DNA of 64,000 nt from DATDAH01 sp963845425 (lineage in GTDB: Bacteria > Actinomycetota > Acidimicrobiia > Acidimicrobiales > DATDAH01): NCBI GenBank assembly GCA_963845425.1, contig CAWJSC010000002.1, positions 248,001 to 312,000 of the forward strand, in the 5' to 3' direction. Made by a program: the position numbers and the translations under genes. Of the stretch, positions 16,576 to 25,527 are shown in pieces (position 1 is the first letter of the stretch; the number at the start of each line of letters is the position of its first letter). Below the pieces are notes generated by a model. The model saw only the letters and a program-made list of their open reading frames with translations. It ran no database searches and was not told the DNA's origin.

Positions 16576-18027
16576 CTAGACGCGGGTGGCGGCGGCTTTG
16601 CCGGCGCGACGGCCGAAGAAGCTGCCGTCGCCGAGGGAGATGCCGCTGACGTAGCCCCGGACGGCGATGCCACGGGTGGTGCGGCCCGCGGCGTAGAGGC
16701 CGGGGAGGACCGACCCGTCCGGGGCCCGCACCTCGCCGTCGGGTGTGGTGTCCAGGCCGCCCAGGGTGAACGGGGCGTAGATGGCATTGGCCACCCGCAG
16801 GTCGATGGCGCCGAGGGGCGGGACCAGCGGGCGCACCAGCTCCGGCACCTTGTGGAAGTCGGGGTCCTCGCCGCGGGCCGCGGCGTCGTTGTAGCGCTCG
16901 AGGGTGGCCTCCAGGGCGCCCGCGGGCAGGCCGATCTCCTCGGCCAGCTCCGTGGCGGTCTCACACACCCAGGTCGCCCGCATGCCGACCGCGTTGACGA
17001 CGTAGCCCTCCTCGTCGAACACGAGGTAGGCCTCCTCGTCCTGGTGCAGGAGGATCTCCAGGCCGATGCGGCCGTTGTAGGTGTCCTCGTTGATGAAGCG
17101 CTCGCCCCGTCCGTTCACCAGGATGCCCACTGAGATCTTCCGCGGCGGGTTGAGGGGCAACGAGCACTCGAGGGCGTCGAGGTCGACGGCGGCGCCACCG
17201 GCGCCGACACCCATCCGGATGCCACTGCCGTCGTCGGTGTCGGTGCCCACGTAGAAGACGCAGTGGGCGGCCTTCGGCGTGTGGGCCTCGACCATGGCCG
17301 GGTTGTAGATGAAGCCGCCGGCGGTGAGCACCACGCCCCGCTGGGCGCGGATGGCCCGACGCTGCCCGTCCTCGATGGCGACGACTCCCGCCACGACCCC
17401 GTCGTCGTCCACCACGAGATGATCGACCCGGACCCCGGTCCGCACCCGGGCCGTCGTCTGCTCCAGCGCCGCCAGCAGGCGCGCCATGATGAAGCCGCCC
17501 GCCGCATCGGGGTACTGCGGGTGGTGGCCCCGGGGCACGCCCTTGGCCACGTCGGTGAACGGCCAGCTGTCCTCGCCCCCGCTGTAGACCAGGCCGGCGT
17601 CGGTCGGCGGCTCCCGATCCCGCTCTTCGAAGAACTCGGCCTTGAAGGGCAGGCCGTGGTCGACCAGCCAGTGGTAGTGGTCGACGGACTCGTCGCAGTA
17701 CGGGCGGATCTTGGCCTCGTCGGCGCCGGGCCCGCAGGCGGCGACCAGGAAGGCGAACATGTCCTCGGGGGTGTCCTCGAAGCCGCAGGCCTCCTGGACG
17801 GGCGTGCCCCCACCCAGGTAGATGATCCCGCCGGAGTTGGCCGAGGTCCCCCCACCGGTCATCGAACGCTCGAGCGCCAGCACGTCGGCACCGGCCTCGG
17901 CGGCCTCGATGGCCGCGCAGGTCCCGGCCACGCCGAGGCCGACGACGACGACGTCGGCCGTGTCGTCCCAGGCGTCCACGTCCGCGGCACGGACGGGATC
18001 GATGGGTTCGGTCGAGAGGTCGGCCAC
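16576..18027 (-). CDS. FAD-binding dehydrogenase (fumarate reductase/3-ketosteroid dehydrogenase-like)
   Basis: 483 residues, FAD_binding_2 family. The dinucleotide fold is VVVVGLGVAGTCAAIEAAEA (GLGVAG at 30-35), the ribose-binding acid is in VLALERS, and GGGTSANSGGIIYLGGG follows as in flavoprotein subunits of fumarate-reductase type and in KstD-like enzymes. The C-terminal flavin site is GLYAAGRTTRGIAVRGYVSG. The capping domain lies between. The substrate is unknown; a ketosteroid or other alpha,beta-desaturation is plausible in actinobacteria but unsupported here. GTG start at 18025-18027, divergent from the DUF1269 gene with 35 bp between. Confidence 0.83.
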   Translation of the reverse strand: MADLSTEPIDPVRAADVDAWDDTADVVVVGLGVAGTCAAIEAAEAGADVLALERSMTGGGTSANSGGIIYLGGGTPVQEACGFEDTPEDMFAFLVAACGPGADEAKIRPYCDESVDHYHWLVDHGLPFKAEFFEERDREPPTDAGLVYSGGEDSWPFTDVAKGVPRGHHPQYPDAAGGFIMARLLAALEQTTARVRTGVRVDHLVVDDDGVVAGVVAIEDGQRRAIRAQRGVVLTAGGFIYNPAMVEAHTPKAAHCVFYVGTDTDDGSGIRMGVGAGGAAVDLDALECSLPLNPPRKISVGILVNGRGERFINEDTYNGRIGLEILLHQDEEAYLVFDEEGYVVNAVGMRATWVCETATELAEEIGLPAGALEATLERYNDAAARGEDPDFHKVPELVRPLVPPLGAIDLRVANAIYAPFTLGGLDTTPDGEVRAPDGSVLPGLYAAGRTTRGIAVRGYVSGISLGDGSFFGRRAGKAAATRV

Positions 18028-18062
18028 GGCGGCGGACCGTAACGCGCCCGTAGGCTGGGCCC

Positions 18063-18647
18063 GTGAAGCACGAGCAGCCCGAGGCCCAGCCCGACGAACT
18101 GACCGACGAACCGACCGACGAGGGCATCCCCCAGACCCTGGTGGGCATCTCCTTCCCCGACATCTTCCGGGCCCAGGAGTTCATGACCGCAGCCACTGGC
18201 CTGGCGGCCAAGGGCAGCCTGAAGCTGAAGGACGCCGTCCTGGTGGTCAAGGACGACGACGGCAAGACCCACGTGAAGGAGACCATCGACCCCGAGCCCG
18301 GGCGGACCGCGCTGTCCGGGGCCCTCTGGGCCGGCCTGTTCGGCCTCGTCCTCGGCGGTCCGGTCGGCTGGGCCGCCGGCCTCGCAGTCGGCGCGGGCGC
18401 CGGCGTGGTGACCGCCAAGGTCGTGGACCTCGGCATCTCCGACGAGTGGGTCGGCTGGTTCCGCGAAGCCGTCCAGCCCGACACCGCCACCGTCGCCCTA
18501 CTGGCCGAGGACCTCGACCGCAACGCTCTCGTCGCCGAGGCCAGCCGATTCACCGGCGCCGAACTGGTCTATGCCAACCTCGACCACCTCACCCTCGACC
18601 GCATCAAGAACGCTCTGGATGCGGGCACCTCGACCACCCAGGCCTGA
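18063..18647 (+). CDS. DUF1269-family membrane protein
   Basis: 194 residues. An acidic N-terminal 30 residues is followed by an alpha/beta domain (TLVGISFPDIFRAQEFMTAA, then KLKDAVLVVKDDDGKTHVKE), a Gly-rich double membrane segment (ALWAGLFGLVLGGPVGWAAG and on) and a second alpha/beta half (DTATVALLAEDLDRNALVAE). That order matches DUF1269. No biochemical role is known. The GTG start follows directly on the divergent FAD gene, with no clear ribosome site, so a leaderless message is possible. Confidence 0.8.
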   Translation: MKHEQPEAQPDELTDEPTDEGIPQTLVGISFPDIFRAQEFMTAATGLAAKGSLKLKDAVLVVKDDDGKTHVKETIDPEPGRTALSGALWAGLFGLVLGGPVGWAAGLAVGAGAGVVTAKVVDLGISDEWVGWFREAVQPDTATVALLAEDLDRNALVAEASRFTGAELVYANLDHLTLDRIKNALDAGTSTTQA

Positions 18648-18714
18648 CCCCCGGCAACGCCCGGGGTGACCGGGGCGACCCTGCGGACGACAGGCCACTC
18701 CGTACCCTGAGCCG

Positions 18715-20190
18715 GTGCGGATCCTCGTCGCCGGCGCCACCGGCTACATCGGTGGACGACTGGTGCCTCGCCTCACCGCAGAGGGCCACGAGGTCCGCTG
18801 CCTGACCCGCAAGCCGGAGAAGCTGGCCGGCGTCCCGTGGGCCGAGGAGGTCGAGGTCGTGGCCGGTGACGCGCTGGACCGGTCCACGCTGGCCGGGCCG
18901 ATGGCAGGTGTCGACGTCGTCTACTACCTGGTCCACTCCATCGGCACGGGCGGCAACTTCGAGGACACGGACCGGCGGGCCGCCACCAACGTGGCCGAGG
19001 CCGCGCAGGCGGCCGGCGTGAAACGCATCGTGTACCTCGGCGGCCTGGTCCCGTCTGCCGACGAGGCCGTCTCCCCCCACCTCTCGTCCCGCGCCGAGGT
19101 CGGCCAGATCTTCCTCGACTCCGGTGTCCCTGCCGTGGTGCTGCAGGCGGGCGTGATCATCGGCAGTGGCAGCGCCTCCTTCGAGATGCTGCGCTACCTG
19201 ACCGAGCGCCTCCCGGTCATGGTCACGCCGATCTGGGTGGAGTCGCGGGTCCAGCCCATCGCCGTGCGCGACGTGCTGACCTACCTGATCGGGGCGCTGG
19301 GCCTCCCCAAGGGCACCGACCGCCGCTTCGACATCGCTGGTCCCGACATCCTCACCTACCGGGAGATGATGCAGCGCTACGCCGCCGCCGCGGGTCTCAA
19401 GCGCCGGATCATCTTCCCGATACGGGTGCTGACCCCGTGGCTGTCGAGCCAGTGGGTCAACCTGGTCACCCCGGTGCCCAAGGCCATCGCCCAGCCCCTC
19501 ATCGGGTCGCTGCGCAACTCCGTGGTGGCCACTGAACGGGACATCACCGAGCTGGTGCCCACCGAGCTGATGGGCTTCGACGAGGCCGTGCGCCGGGCCC
19601 TGGAGCAGAGCCGGACCGGCGAGGTCGCCACCCGGTGGTCCGGGGCCGACTGGCCGGGCGCTCCCAGCGACCCCATGCCCACCGACCCCGAGTGGAGCGG
19701 CGGCACCGTGTACCGCGACGAGCGCTCGACCCCGGTCGCGGCCACCGTCGACCAGCTCTGGCGGGCCATCGAGGGCATCGGCGGCGATCGCGGCTGGTAC
19801 TCGTTCCCCCTGGCCTGGGCCGTCCGGGGCCTCCTCGACCGACTGGCCGGTGGCGTCGGCCTTCGGCGGGGTCGGCGGCACCCCGACCTCACCGCCGTCG
19901 GCGAGCCCATCGACTTCTGGCGGGTGGAGGCCCTGGAGCGGGGCGAGGTCCTGCGCCTCCGGGCCGAGATGCGGCTCCCGGGCACGGCCTGGCTGGAATT
20001 CGACATCGCGCCCGACGAGGGCGACGGCCCGGTCCTGCACCAGCGGGCTCTCTTCATCCCCCGCGGCCTGGCCGGCACCCTCTACTGGTGGGCGGTCTGG
20101 CCCTTCCACGGCCTGGTGTTCGGCTCCATGATCCGCAACCTCGCCAAGGCCGCCGAATCCCAACCGGCGGGCAGACCCACCGGCCCATGA
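18715..20190 (+). CDS. NAD(P)H-binding SDR protein with C-terminal DUF2867 domain
   Basis: 491 residues. The N-terminal half is an atypical SDR: MRILVAGATGYIGGRLVPRL with the GATGYIG nucleotide loop, an Arg for NADPH in CLTRKPEKL, and VDVVYYLVHSIG. From about residue 320 a second domain (GTVYRDERSTPVAATVDQLW to the end, with LYWWAVWPFHGLVFGSMIRN) matches DUF2867. This fusion is common in actinobacteria and usually annotated as an SDR of unknown substrate. The GTG at 18715 gives Met directly before the first strand. It stands alone, convergent with the pirin gene 65 bp on. Confidence 0.86.
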   Translation: MRILVAGATGYIGGRLVPRLTAEGHEVRCLTRKPEKLAGVPWAEEVEVVAGDALDRSTLAGPMAGVDVVYYLVHSIGTGGNFEDTDRRAATNVAEAAQAAGVKRIVYLGGLVPSADEAVSPHLSSRAEVGQIFLDSGVPAVVLQAGVIIGSGSASFEMLRYLTERLPVMVTPIWVESRVQPIAVRDVLTYLIGALGLPKGTDRRFDIAGPDILTYREMMQRYAAAAGLKRRIIFPIRVLTPWLSSQWVNLVTPVPKAIAQPLIGSLRNSVVATERDITELVPTELMGFDEAVRRALEQSRTGEVATRWSGADWPGAPSDPMPTDPEWSGGTVYRDERSTPVAATVDQLWRAIEGIGGDRGWYSFPLAWAVRGLLDRLAGGVGLRRGRRHPDLTAVGEPIDFWRVEALERGEVLRLRAEMRLPGTAWLEFDIAPDEGDGPVLHQRALFIPRGLAGTLYWWAVWPFHGLVFGSMIRNLAKAAESQPAGRPTGP

Positions 20191-20255
20191 GCGCCGCCGG
20201 AGTCCGGACCGCGCCGGGTCGAGCCGCCGCGACAGCGCTCCGGTGACCGGGCGTC

Positions 20256-21131
20256 TCAGGTCCAGGGCAGGCCGGGGGCTGGGATGCGCTCCAGGGGCGA
20301 GCCGGTGAGGCCGAAACGGTCGTCGTCGGCCTGCCAGGACGCCCGGGCCTCGGCGATCTCTTCCCGGCTGCGGGCCACGAAGTTCCACCACATGAGGATC
20401 TCGGACTCGAACGGGGCCCCACCCAGCAGGACCGCCCGGGCCGGCTCAGGCGCCTCCACGGCCAGCTCGTCCCGACCGACCGGCAGGTAGCCGAGGTGGC
20501 CCGGGCCGACGCTCCGGCCGTCGACCACCACCTCGCCCTCCAGGACCACCAGTCCGTGCTCGTGGGTGGGCACCAGGGGTAGGACCGTGGTCCCGGTTCG
20601 CAGCCCGAGGTCCACCCCGACGTGGTCGGTGTCGCGACGGGCCGGCGACCCGACGCCGGCCAGCTCCCCCACGAGGACGGTCAGCGTGGCCCCGTCGAGC
20701 TCCAGTTGCGGGAGCTCGGCGTGGTGCTCGAAGGCCGCGGGTCCGTCCCGGGTCGCCTCCGGCTGGGCCACCCAGAGCTGGATGCCGTGGTGGGACCCAC
20801 GGAAGGAGCTGGTGCCCTCCTCGGCGTGGGCCACCCCCCGGCCGGCCGTCATCAGGTTCAACTGGCCCGGCCGGATGAGCTGCTCGGAGCCGAGGGTGTC
20901 CCGGTGGAGCAGCTCGCCGCCGAGGAGCCAGGTCACGGTCTGCAGGCCGACGTGCGGGTGCGGGCCGATGCCGACGTCGGTGTCGGGCCCCACCGTCACC
21001 GGCCCCATGTGGTCGGCGAAACACCACGCACCGACTGTCCGGGGCCGTCGGCGGGGAAGCGCCCGCCGGACAGTGACCTCCCCCACCTGCGCCGTGCGGC
21101 TCGGCTCGATGACCAAGGAGGGGTCGGTCAT
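20256..21131 (-). CDS. pirin-family protein
   Basis: 291 residues of a bicupin. The N-terminal metal site is GPHPHVGLQTVTWLLGGELL with the further ligands in HRDTLGSEQ and GVAHAEEGT, as in pirins. The C-terminal pirin_C domain contains GGAPFESEILMWWNFVARSR. Bacterial pirins are iron proteins with quercetinase or regulatory roles. ATG 21129-21131 overlaps the stop of the DUF454 gene by four bases (ATGA), which fixes the start although the frame is open to 21179. It is the last gene of a coupled minus-strand run. Confidence 0.91.
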   Translation of the reverse strand: MTDPSLVIEPSRTAQVGEVTVRRALPRRRPRTVGAWCFADHMGPVTVGPDTDVGIGPHPHVGLQTVTWLLGGELLHRDTLGSEQLIRPGQLNLMTAGRGVAHAEEGTSSFRGSHHGIQLWVAQPEATRDGPAAFEHHAELPQLELDGATLTVLVGELAGVGSPARRDTDHVGVDLGLRTGTTVLPLVPTHEHGLVVLEGEVVVDGRSVGPGHLGYLPVGRDELAVEAPEPARAVLLGGAPFESEILMWWNFVARSREEIAEARASWQADDDRFGLTGSPLERIPAPGLPWT

Positions 21132-21556
21132 GCACGTGCCTCTTCGGCCGCCACCACCTCGCGGGTCGGGACCCGCCACCAGATCACCCCGACCCCGACG
21201 ACGGCGGCGCCGGCGATGCCCGCGGCCACGACGGGGTGGCTGTCGCCGAGCCAGATCCCCAACGAGACGAAGCCGACGATGCAGGCCGTCGCCACGACCT
21301 TCGCCCGGCGGGGCATGCCGAGGCCGTCACGGTGGTCCCGCACCATCGGACCGATCCCCCGCAGGCCGAGGACCCAGGCCTCCAACCGGGGGCTGGAACG
21401 GGAGAAGCACGCCGCCGCGGCGATGAAGAACACCGTGGTGGGCAGGCCCGGCACGACGATGCCCACGCCGCCGAGGCCGACACACAACAGGCCGATAGTG
21501 ATCCAACCCGCCCGCACGGCCACGGTCGGGGACCGATCGGCGGGCGGCGGGCTCAC
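21128..21556 (-). CDS. DUF454 (YbaN-like) inner-membrane protein
   Basis: 142 residues. The opening VRAGWITIGLLCVGLGGVGIV and the loop VPGLPTTVFFIAAAACFSRSSPRLEAW are the DUF454/YbaN signature. Three to four membrane helices follow and the end is short and charged. Function unknown. The start at GTG 21554-21556 is set by a GTGA overlap with the upstream small membrane gene, and the stop overlaps the pirin start, so all are translated together. An ORF start at 21643 would only add low-complexity His/Pro residues. Confidence 0.84.
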   Translation of the reverse strand: MSPPPADRSPTVAVRAGWITIGLLCVGLGGVGIVVPGLPTTVFFIAAAACFSRSSPRLEAWVLGLRGIGPMVRDHRDGLGMPRRAKVVATACIVGFVSLGIWLGDSHPVVAAGIAGAAVVGVGVIWWRVPTREVVAAEEARA

Positions 21557-21906
21557 GAGACGATGGTGGCGATGTCCCGGACCATGAGGACCACGAGCAG
21601 CACGATGATCGTGAGGTTGATGGCCGTGATCGGCCACCGCCATTTGTGCCCGCTGCGCTGGAAGCGCCGGATGCTGAGCACGTTGAACACGATGGCGATC
21701 GGGCCGACGATGAGGCCCAGCCAGGGGCCCCAGTCACCGGCGATGCCGAGCGCCGGCAGCACCCACGGCAGCAGGATGTAGGCGAACAGGCAACGGACCC
21801 CCGAGACCACCACCGACGTGCTGAACGCCGCAGTGGCCTGCTCGGGGGTGTACTCGCGCGCCAGCGGGGTCGCGGGCGCCGTGGTCTCACTCACGGCCAC
21901 CAGCAT
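21553..21906 (-). CDS. small membrane protein, three helices
   Basis: 117 residues. After a polar Thr/Ala start (REYTPEQATAAFSTSVVVSG) come three hydrophobic helices: VRCLFAYILLPWVLPALGIA, LGLIVGPIAIVFNVLSI and AINLTIIVLLVVLMVRDIA. It resembles widespread actinobacterial small membrane proteins of unknown function. ATG 21906 or in-frame GTG at 21900 could be used. Because of the frameshift in the ABC-F gene upstream, this frame is at present continuous with the ABC-F frame, so a fused 686-residue product would be read unless translation starts here. GTGA overlap with the DUF454 gene. Confidence 0.72.
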   Translation of the reverse strand: MLVAVSETTAPATPLAREYTPEQATAAFSTSVVVSGVRCLFAYILLPWVLPALGIAGDWGPWLGLIVGPIAIVFNVLSIRRFQRSGHKWRWPITAINLTIIVLLVVLMVRDIATIVS

Positions 21907-21983
21907 GGCGCGCTGCGGCGGTCGTCGCACCATCGGCCCGGACCGGCCCGGGCCCCGGACCGGATCGAGCGTCGCGCGGGGCG

Positions 21984-23613
21984 TCAGAGCGTGGTGAGCG
22001 TCCGGGCGGTGCGGGGGAGTCGGCCGGTGAGGAGGGCCTCGTGGGCGCCGTCCCAGTCGGTCAGTTCGGTCACCACCCCGTCGGTGTCGAGGAGCCAGAT
22101 AGCGGTCCTGTGCCTCCAGGAACGTCCGGTCGTGGGACACCGAGATGACCGTGCCCTCGAAGCCGTCGAGCGCCGTCTCCAATGCCTCGGAGGACTCGAT
22201 GTCCAGGTTGTCGGTCGGCTCGTCGAGCAGCAGGAGGTTGTGGCCGGCCAGCTCCAGGTTCAGGATCTCCAGCCGCGCCTTCTGGCCACCGGAGAGCAGG
22301 TCGTAGCGGAGGGGCTCGGTCCGCTCGAGGCCGTAGCGGGCCAGGTGCTTCATGGTCGCCTCGTGGTTGCCGGCGTGACGTTCGACGATCTCGCCGGTGC
22401 GCACACCGAGGAAGTCCGGACGGTCGTTGACCTGCGTGAAGAGGCCGGCCTCGACCCGGTTGCCGATGACGACGCGGCCCTCGGAAGGCTCCAGGAGCCC
22501 GGCCAGGACCCGGAGCAGGTGCGTCTTCCCGGTGCCGTTCGGGCCGATGAGAGCGAGTCGCTCGCCATGGTGGACCTCGTCGGCGAACGGCAGGAACAGC
22601 CCGTCGTAGGCCGCGTCCTTCACCGTCACGGCCCGCCGGGCCGCGTCCCCGCCCCGCAGGCGCGCCCGCATCGGTCGGGTGGTGGCCGGTGGTGGGGGCG
22701 GGCCGGCGTCGCGGAACCGCTCCCAGCGGGACTCGGCGGCGTTGGCCGCCTTCGCGTTGCCGTCGTTCAGCGAGGCCCGCTGCTTCATGATCTTCATGTG
22801 CCGGTAGAGCCGGCGCTCCTCGGCGTGCCAGCGCTCCACCGCGTCGCCCAGCCGCTGCTGGCGGCGCTCACGGGCCTCCGGATAGGTGGCATAGCTGCCC
22901 CCGTGGACCCAGGTCCCCGCGCTCTCCAGGGTCACGATCTTGTCCAGGGCGTTGCTGAGGAACTCCCGGTCGTGGCTGACGGCCAGGACGGTCTTCGTTG
23001 AGCGCTCCACCAGGTCCTCCAGCCAGGACTTGGCGGGCACGTCGAGGTAGTTGTCGGGCTCGTCGACCAGCAGCACCGAGGCCTCGGAGGCGAAGAGGAC
23101 GTCGAGGGCCAGGCGCTTGCGCTCGCCGCCCGACAGCGTGCCGACGGCTCGATCGGTGACCTCCTCGATGCCCAGGTCCAGGATGCGCCGGGTGCTGGCG
23201 TCCCAGCGGCCCTCCATGGCGTAGCCCTGCAGCTCGGACCACTCGCCGATGGCCTCGCCCAGGGCCATGCCCGCCTCGTCGTCGCCCTCGGCCAGCCGCC
23301 GCTCGGCGTCGGCCAGCCGCTCACCCGCCGCCCGGAGGCGGGGCGGGGCGAAGGTCAGGAGCATCTCGCGGATGGTCTGGTCGGTGGCGAAGCCGATGTC
23401 CTGGGGCAGGTACAGCACCTCGCCGCCCAGGCTGGCGACCCCCGTGCCGGCCGGCAGGCGCGCGGCCAGCACCTTGAGCAGCGTCGTCTTGCCACTGCCG
23501 TTCTCCCCCACCAGCCCCCAGTGCTCGCCGGGGGGCACCTTGAAGCTGACCTCGTAGAAGAGGTCGTCGTCCCCCGGATAGCCGAAGGAGAGGTCGGACA
23601 CGACGACGGACAC
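21984..23613 (-). CDS. ABC-F family ATPase with a frameshift near its C-terminus
   Basis: Two ABC domains without membrane segments: GENGSGKTT, LSGGERKRL and LLVDEPDNYLDV in the first; GPNGTGKTH, LSGGQKARL and LLLDEPTDNLD in the second; a charged linker with RLYRHMKIMKQRASLNDGNA between. Walker A of domain two ends in His rather than Thr. After ...FLEAQDRYL the frame changes at about 22094-22096. The shifted frame gives the expected family tail (LLDTDGVVTELTDWDGAHEA and on) and a TGA at 21984-21986, whereas the unshifted frame gives low-complexity Arg/Pro and runs on to 21553 through the next gene. One extra base, or two missing, explains it. The defect affects about 35 terminal residues, so the ATPase could still work. 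Likely role: ribosome-associated. Confidence 0.8.
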
Positions 23614-23668
23614 AGCCCGTCATGCTCGCAGGTGCGGCGGGTACCGGCCTACGGAGTTCTTGCGGGGG

Positions 23669-23687
23669 CGGTGGTGCACAACCACCG
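23669..23687. promoter_or_regulatory. inverted repeat upstream of the HNH gene
   Basis: CGGTGGT at 23669-23675 and ACCACCG at 23681-23687 form a 7-bp inverted repeat with centre GCACA. It lies 20 bp upstream of the HNH -35 element and 55 bp from the divergent ABC-F start, a fitting place for an operator. No regulator is assigned. Confidence 0.35.
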
Positions 23688-23707
23688 TAGAGACTTCGTG
23701 GAATTAC

Positions 23708-23736
23708 TTGTAACTCGTTTGTAGCCCTGGTAACTT
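23708..23736 (+). promoter_or_regulatory. sigma70-type promoter, TTGTAA-17-TAACTT
   Basis: The -35 TTGTAA (23708-23713) is separated by 17 bases from the -10 TAACTT (23731-23736) in an unusually AT-rich stretch. The predicted start of RNA is 23742-23744, one to three bases before the HNH ATG (23745), and no Shine-Dalgarno is present, so a leaderless transcript is expected. Confidence 0.6.
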
Positions 23737-23744
23737 CAGTACTG

Positions 23745-25067
23745 ATGTTCGATCCTCATGGCGCTGTCGATCTCCTGGCCAAGGACCCCGCCACCGCGAC
23801 CCGCGACGAGTTCGACACGGTCCTCGGGCTCACCGAGGGCATCCGGTCCTGGACCGCCGGGCGGGAGGCCCGCTGGATGCGGGCCTTCGCTGACCGGGAA
23901 CCCGATCCGGCGGATCCGGCCAAGGACGACGCCGATCGGCTGGCCCGCAAGCAGCGCACCAGCCGCTCGAAGGCCAAGACCCGCACCGACACCGCCCGAG
24001 AGCTGGGGAACCTGCCCGAGACCCAGGACGCCCTGGAGAACGGCACCATCACCGACGCCCACGCGGATGCCATGGCCCACGCCCGCTCGACTGCTGATGC
24101 CCAGGCCCGGGCCGCGCTCGACGACCACGAAGCCGACCTCCTGGCCCTCGGCGCCCTCGAGTCACCGTGGGAGTTCAAGCAGCGACTGGCCCGGTTCGTC
24201 AAGGTCCACAGTGCCGATGACGGCCGCTCCGAGTGGGACCGCAAGCAGACCGAGGCCCGGCTGCGGATGTGGGACGACAAGGACGGGATGCTCCAACTCC
24301 ACGGCCAACTTCCCCCCGGCACCCCCAAAGCCGTCCTCCGCCGGGTGCTGGGTGGCATCTCCGACGAACTGTTCCGCCGCGACCACCAGGACCACCCCGA
24401 CGACCAGGCCATCCCCTTCGCGGAGCGGGACAACGAACAACGCCTGGCCGAAGCCCTCGTGGAGGCCTGCCGGCGGGCCGAAGGCCAGGCCCATCCGACC
24501 ACCAGCCATGACCGGGTGGTGGTCACCCTCACCCTCCAAGACCTCTTCGGCAGCACGCATGACGGGCCCGGGCCGACCATGAACGACGGCACCCCCGTCC
24601 CGGCCTCAGTCGCCCGAGCCATGGCCTGTGAAGCCGGGATCATCCCCCTCGTCCTCGGCGGGGACTCGATCCCCCTCGACCTGGGCCGCACCCGCCGCCT
24701 CGCCAGCCCCGGCCAACGCGTCGCCCTCGGCGCCCTCTGGTCCACCTGCTCCTTCGCCGACTGCACCACCCCCTACGCCTGGACCAAGATCCACCACGTC
24801 CACCCGTTCAACGCCGACGGGGGCCACGGCCGCACCAACATCGACGAGCTCACCCCCGTCTGTGGGCACTGCCACGACCTCGCCCATCACCCCGACTGGC
24901 ACTTCGACAGGCTCCCCGACGGCTCCACCATCACCCGCGCCCCCGACGGCACCCAATGGCGCCGATGGCCCGATCGGCAACGACCAGCCGAGCCGCCACC
25001 GGCGGCCGCCCCCCACCCCCGCACCCAGAACGAGCCGGCCGCCACCCTCTTCACCGACGCCGCCTGA
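23745..25067 (+). CDS. DUF222/HNH-endonuclease-domain protein
   Basis: 440 residues. Residues 1-320 form the helical DUF222 domain, rich in Arg, Asp and Glu (SKAKTRTDTARELGNLPETQ). Near residue 345 comes the HNH nuclease site: CSFADC, KIHHVHPFNADGGHGRTN and LTPVCGHCHDLAHH, with two Cys pairs for zinc and the catalytic His-His. The C-terminus is Pro/Ala-rich and variable. Such genes are multicopy in many actinobacteria and behave like dispersed, possibly mobile elements, but their biological role is unsettled. It has its own AT-rich promoter. Downstream lies a gap with a hairpin and tandem repeats. Confidence 0.88.
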   Translation: MFDPHGAVDLLAKDPATATRDEFDTVLGLTEGIRSWTAGREARWMRAFADREPDPADPAKDDADRLARKQRTSRSKAKTRTDTARELGNLPETQDALENGTITDAHADAMAHARSTADAQARAALDDHEADLLALGALESPWEFKQRLARFVKVHSADDGRSEWDRKQTEARLRMWDDKDGMLQLHGQLPPGTPKAVLRRVLGGISDELFRRDHQDHPDDQAIPFAERDNEQRLAEALVEACRRAEGQAHPTTSHDRVVVTLTLQDLFGSTHDGPGPTMNDGTPVPASVARAMACEAGIIPLVLGGDSIPLDLGRTRRLASPGQRVALGALWSTCSFADCTTPYAWTKIHHVHPFNADGGHGRTNIDELTPVCGHCHDLAHHPDWHFDRLPDGSTITRAPDGTQWRRWPDRQRPAEPPPAAAPHPRTQNEPAATLFTDAA

Positions 25068-25140
25068 CCACGGCATCGCCGCGCGCCCCGAGGAGCGACA
25101 TCCGGTCGAGCGCCACGCAACGGCCACGACCAGTGAGGTT

Positions 25141-25201
25141 CTCCCGTTCTGGCGCCCGATTCGGGGGCTATCACACCGAAATCGGGCGCCAGTACGGCGA
25201 G
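25141..25201. repeat. long imperfect inverted repeat downstream of the HNH gene
   Basis: The inner arms CTGGCGCCCGATTCGG (25149-25164) and CCGAAATCGGGCGCCAG (25176-25192) pair fully except for one bulged base. Weaker pairing continues outward to 25141 and 25201. The loop is 11 bases. No T run follows, so it is at best a non-canonical terminator for the HNH gene; it may instead be a dispersed palindromic element. Confidence 0.7.
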
Positions 25202-25336
25202 GGAGAGCTGAACCACCCGGTTTGGCCACGCACTGTGGTGAAGCGGCGGGATCGAAAGCCGCCAGCTCCGTACGCGAGCAACCGGTCGGCCACCAGGCGC
25301 CGGCATTCGACTGCCGGCATGCCCCCGACGACCCAC

Positions 25337-25475
25337 AGCCCGACCCACCCGCCCTCCGTGGTCGCCCTCAGTCCGCCCAGCCCGACGACCAGACCGGCAC
25401 CACCGACACCAGCCCGACCCACCCGCCCTCCGTGGTCGCCCTCAGTCCGCCCAGCCCGACGACCAGACCGGCACC
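25337..25475. repeat. 65-bp direct repeat, two copies with 74-bp period
   Basis: The block beginning AGCCCGACCCACCCGCCCTC occurs at 25337-25401 and 25411-25475, with a 9-base spacer. Shorter relatives (GACCAGACCGGC, GACCAGCCCGGC) continue to about 25500. It is Pro/Thr-coding in one frame but sits outside any gene. This is a tandem duplication, not CRISPR: two copies only, long unit, short spacer. Confidence 0.75.
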
Positions 25476-25527
25476 GGCGCTACCGGCGACCAGCCCGGCC
25501 CCCTTGGTTGCCGTCGGTTGCCCGACG

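Larger units (their letters stand above)
25068..25527. other. 460-bp intergenic region with hairpin and tandem repeats
   Basis: No gene is supported here. The stretch holds a long inverted repeat (25141-25201), about 130 bp of unremarkable sequence, and a 65-bp direct repeat (25337-25475). Short ORFs on both strands are Pro/Ala/Arg-rich translations of the repeat. It separates the HNH gene from the convergent VOC pseudogene. Confidence 0.6.

Noticed and set aside
25337..25475. Possible CRISPR repeats
   Set aside because: Only two copies, 65-bp unit with a 9-base spacer and no cas genes; it is a tandem duplication.
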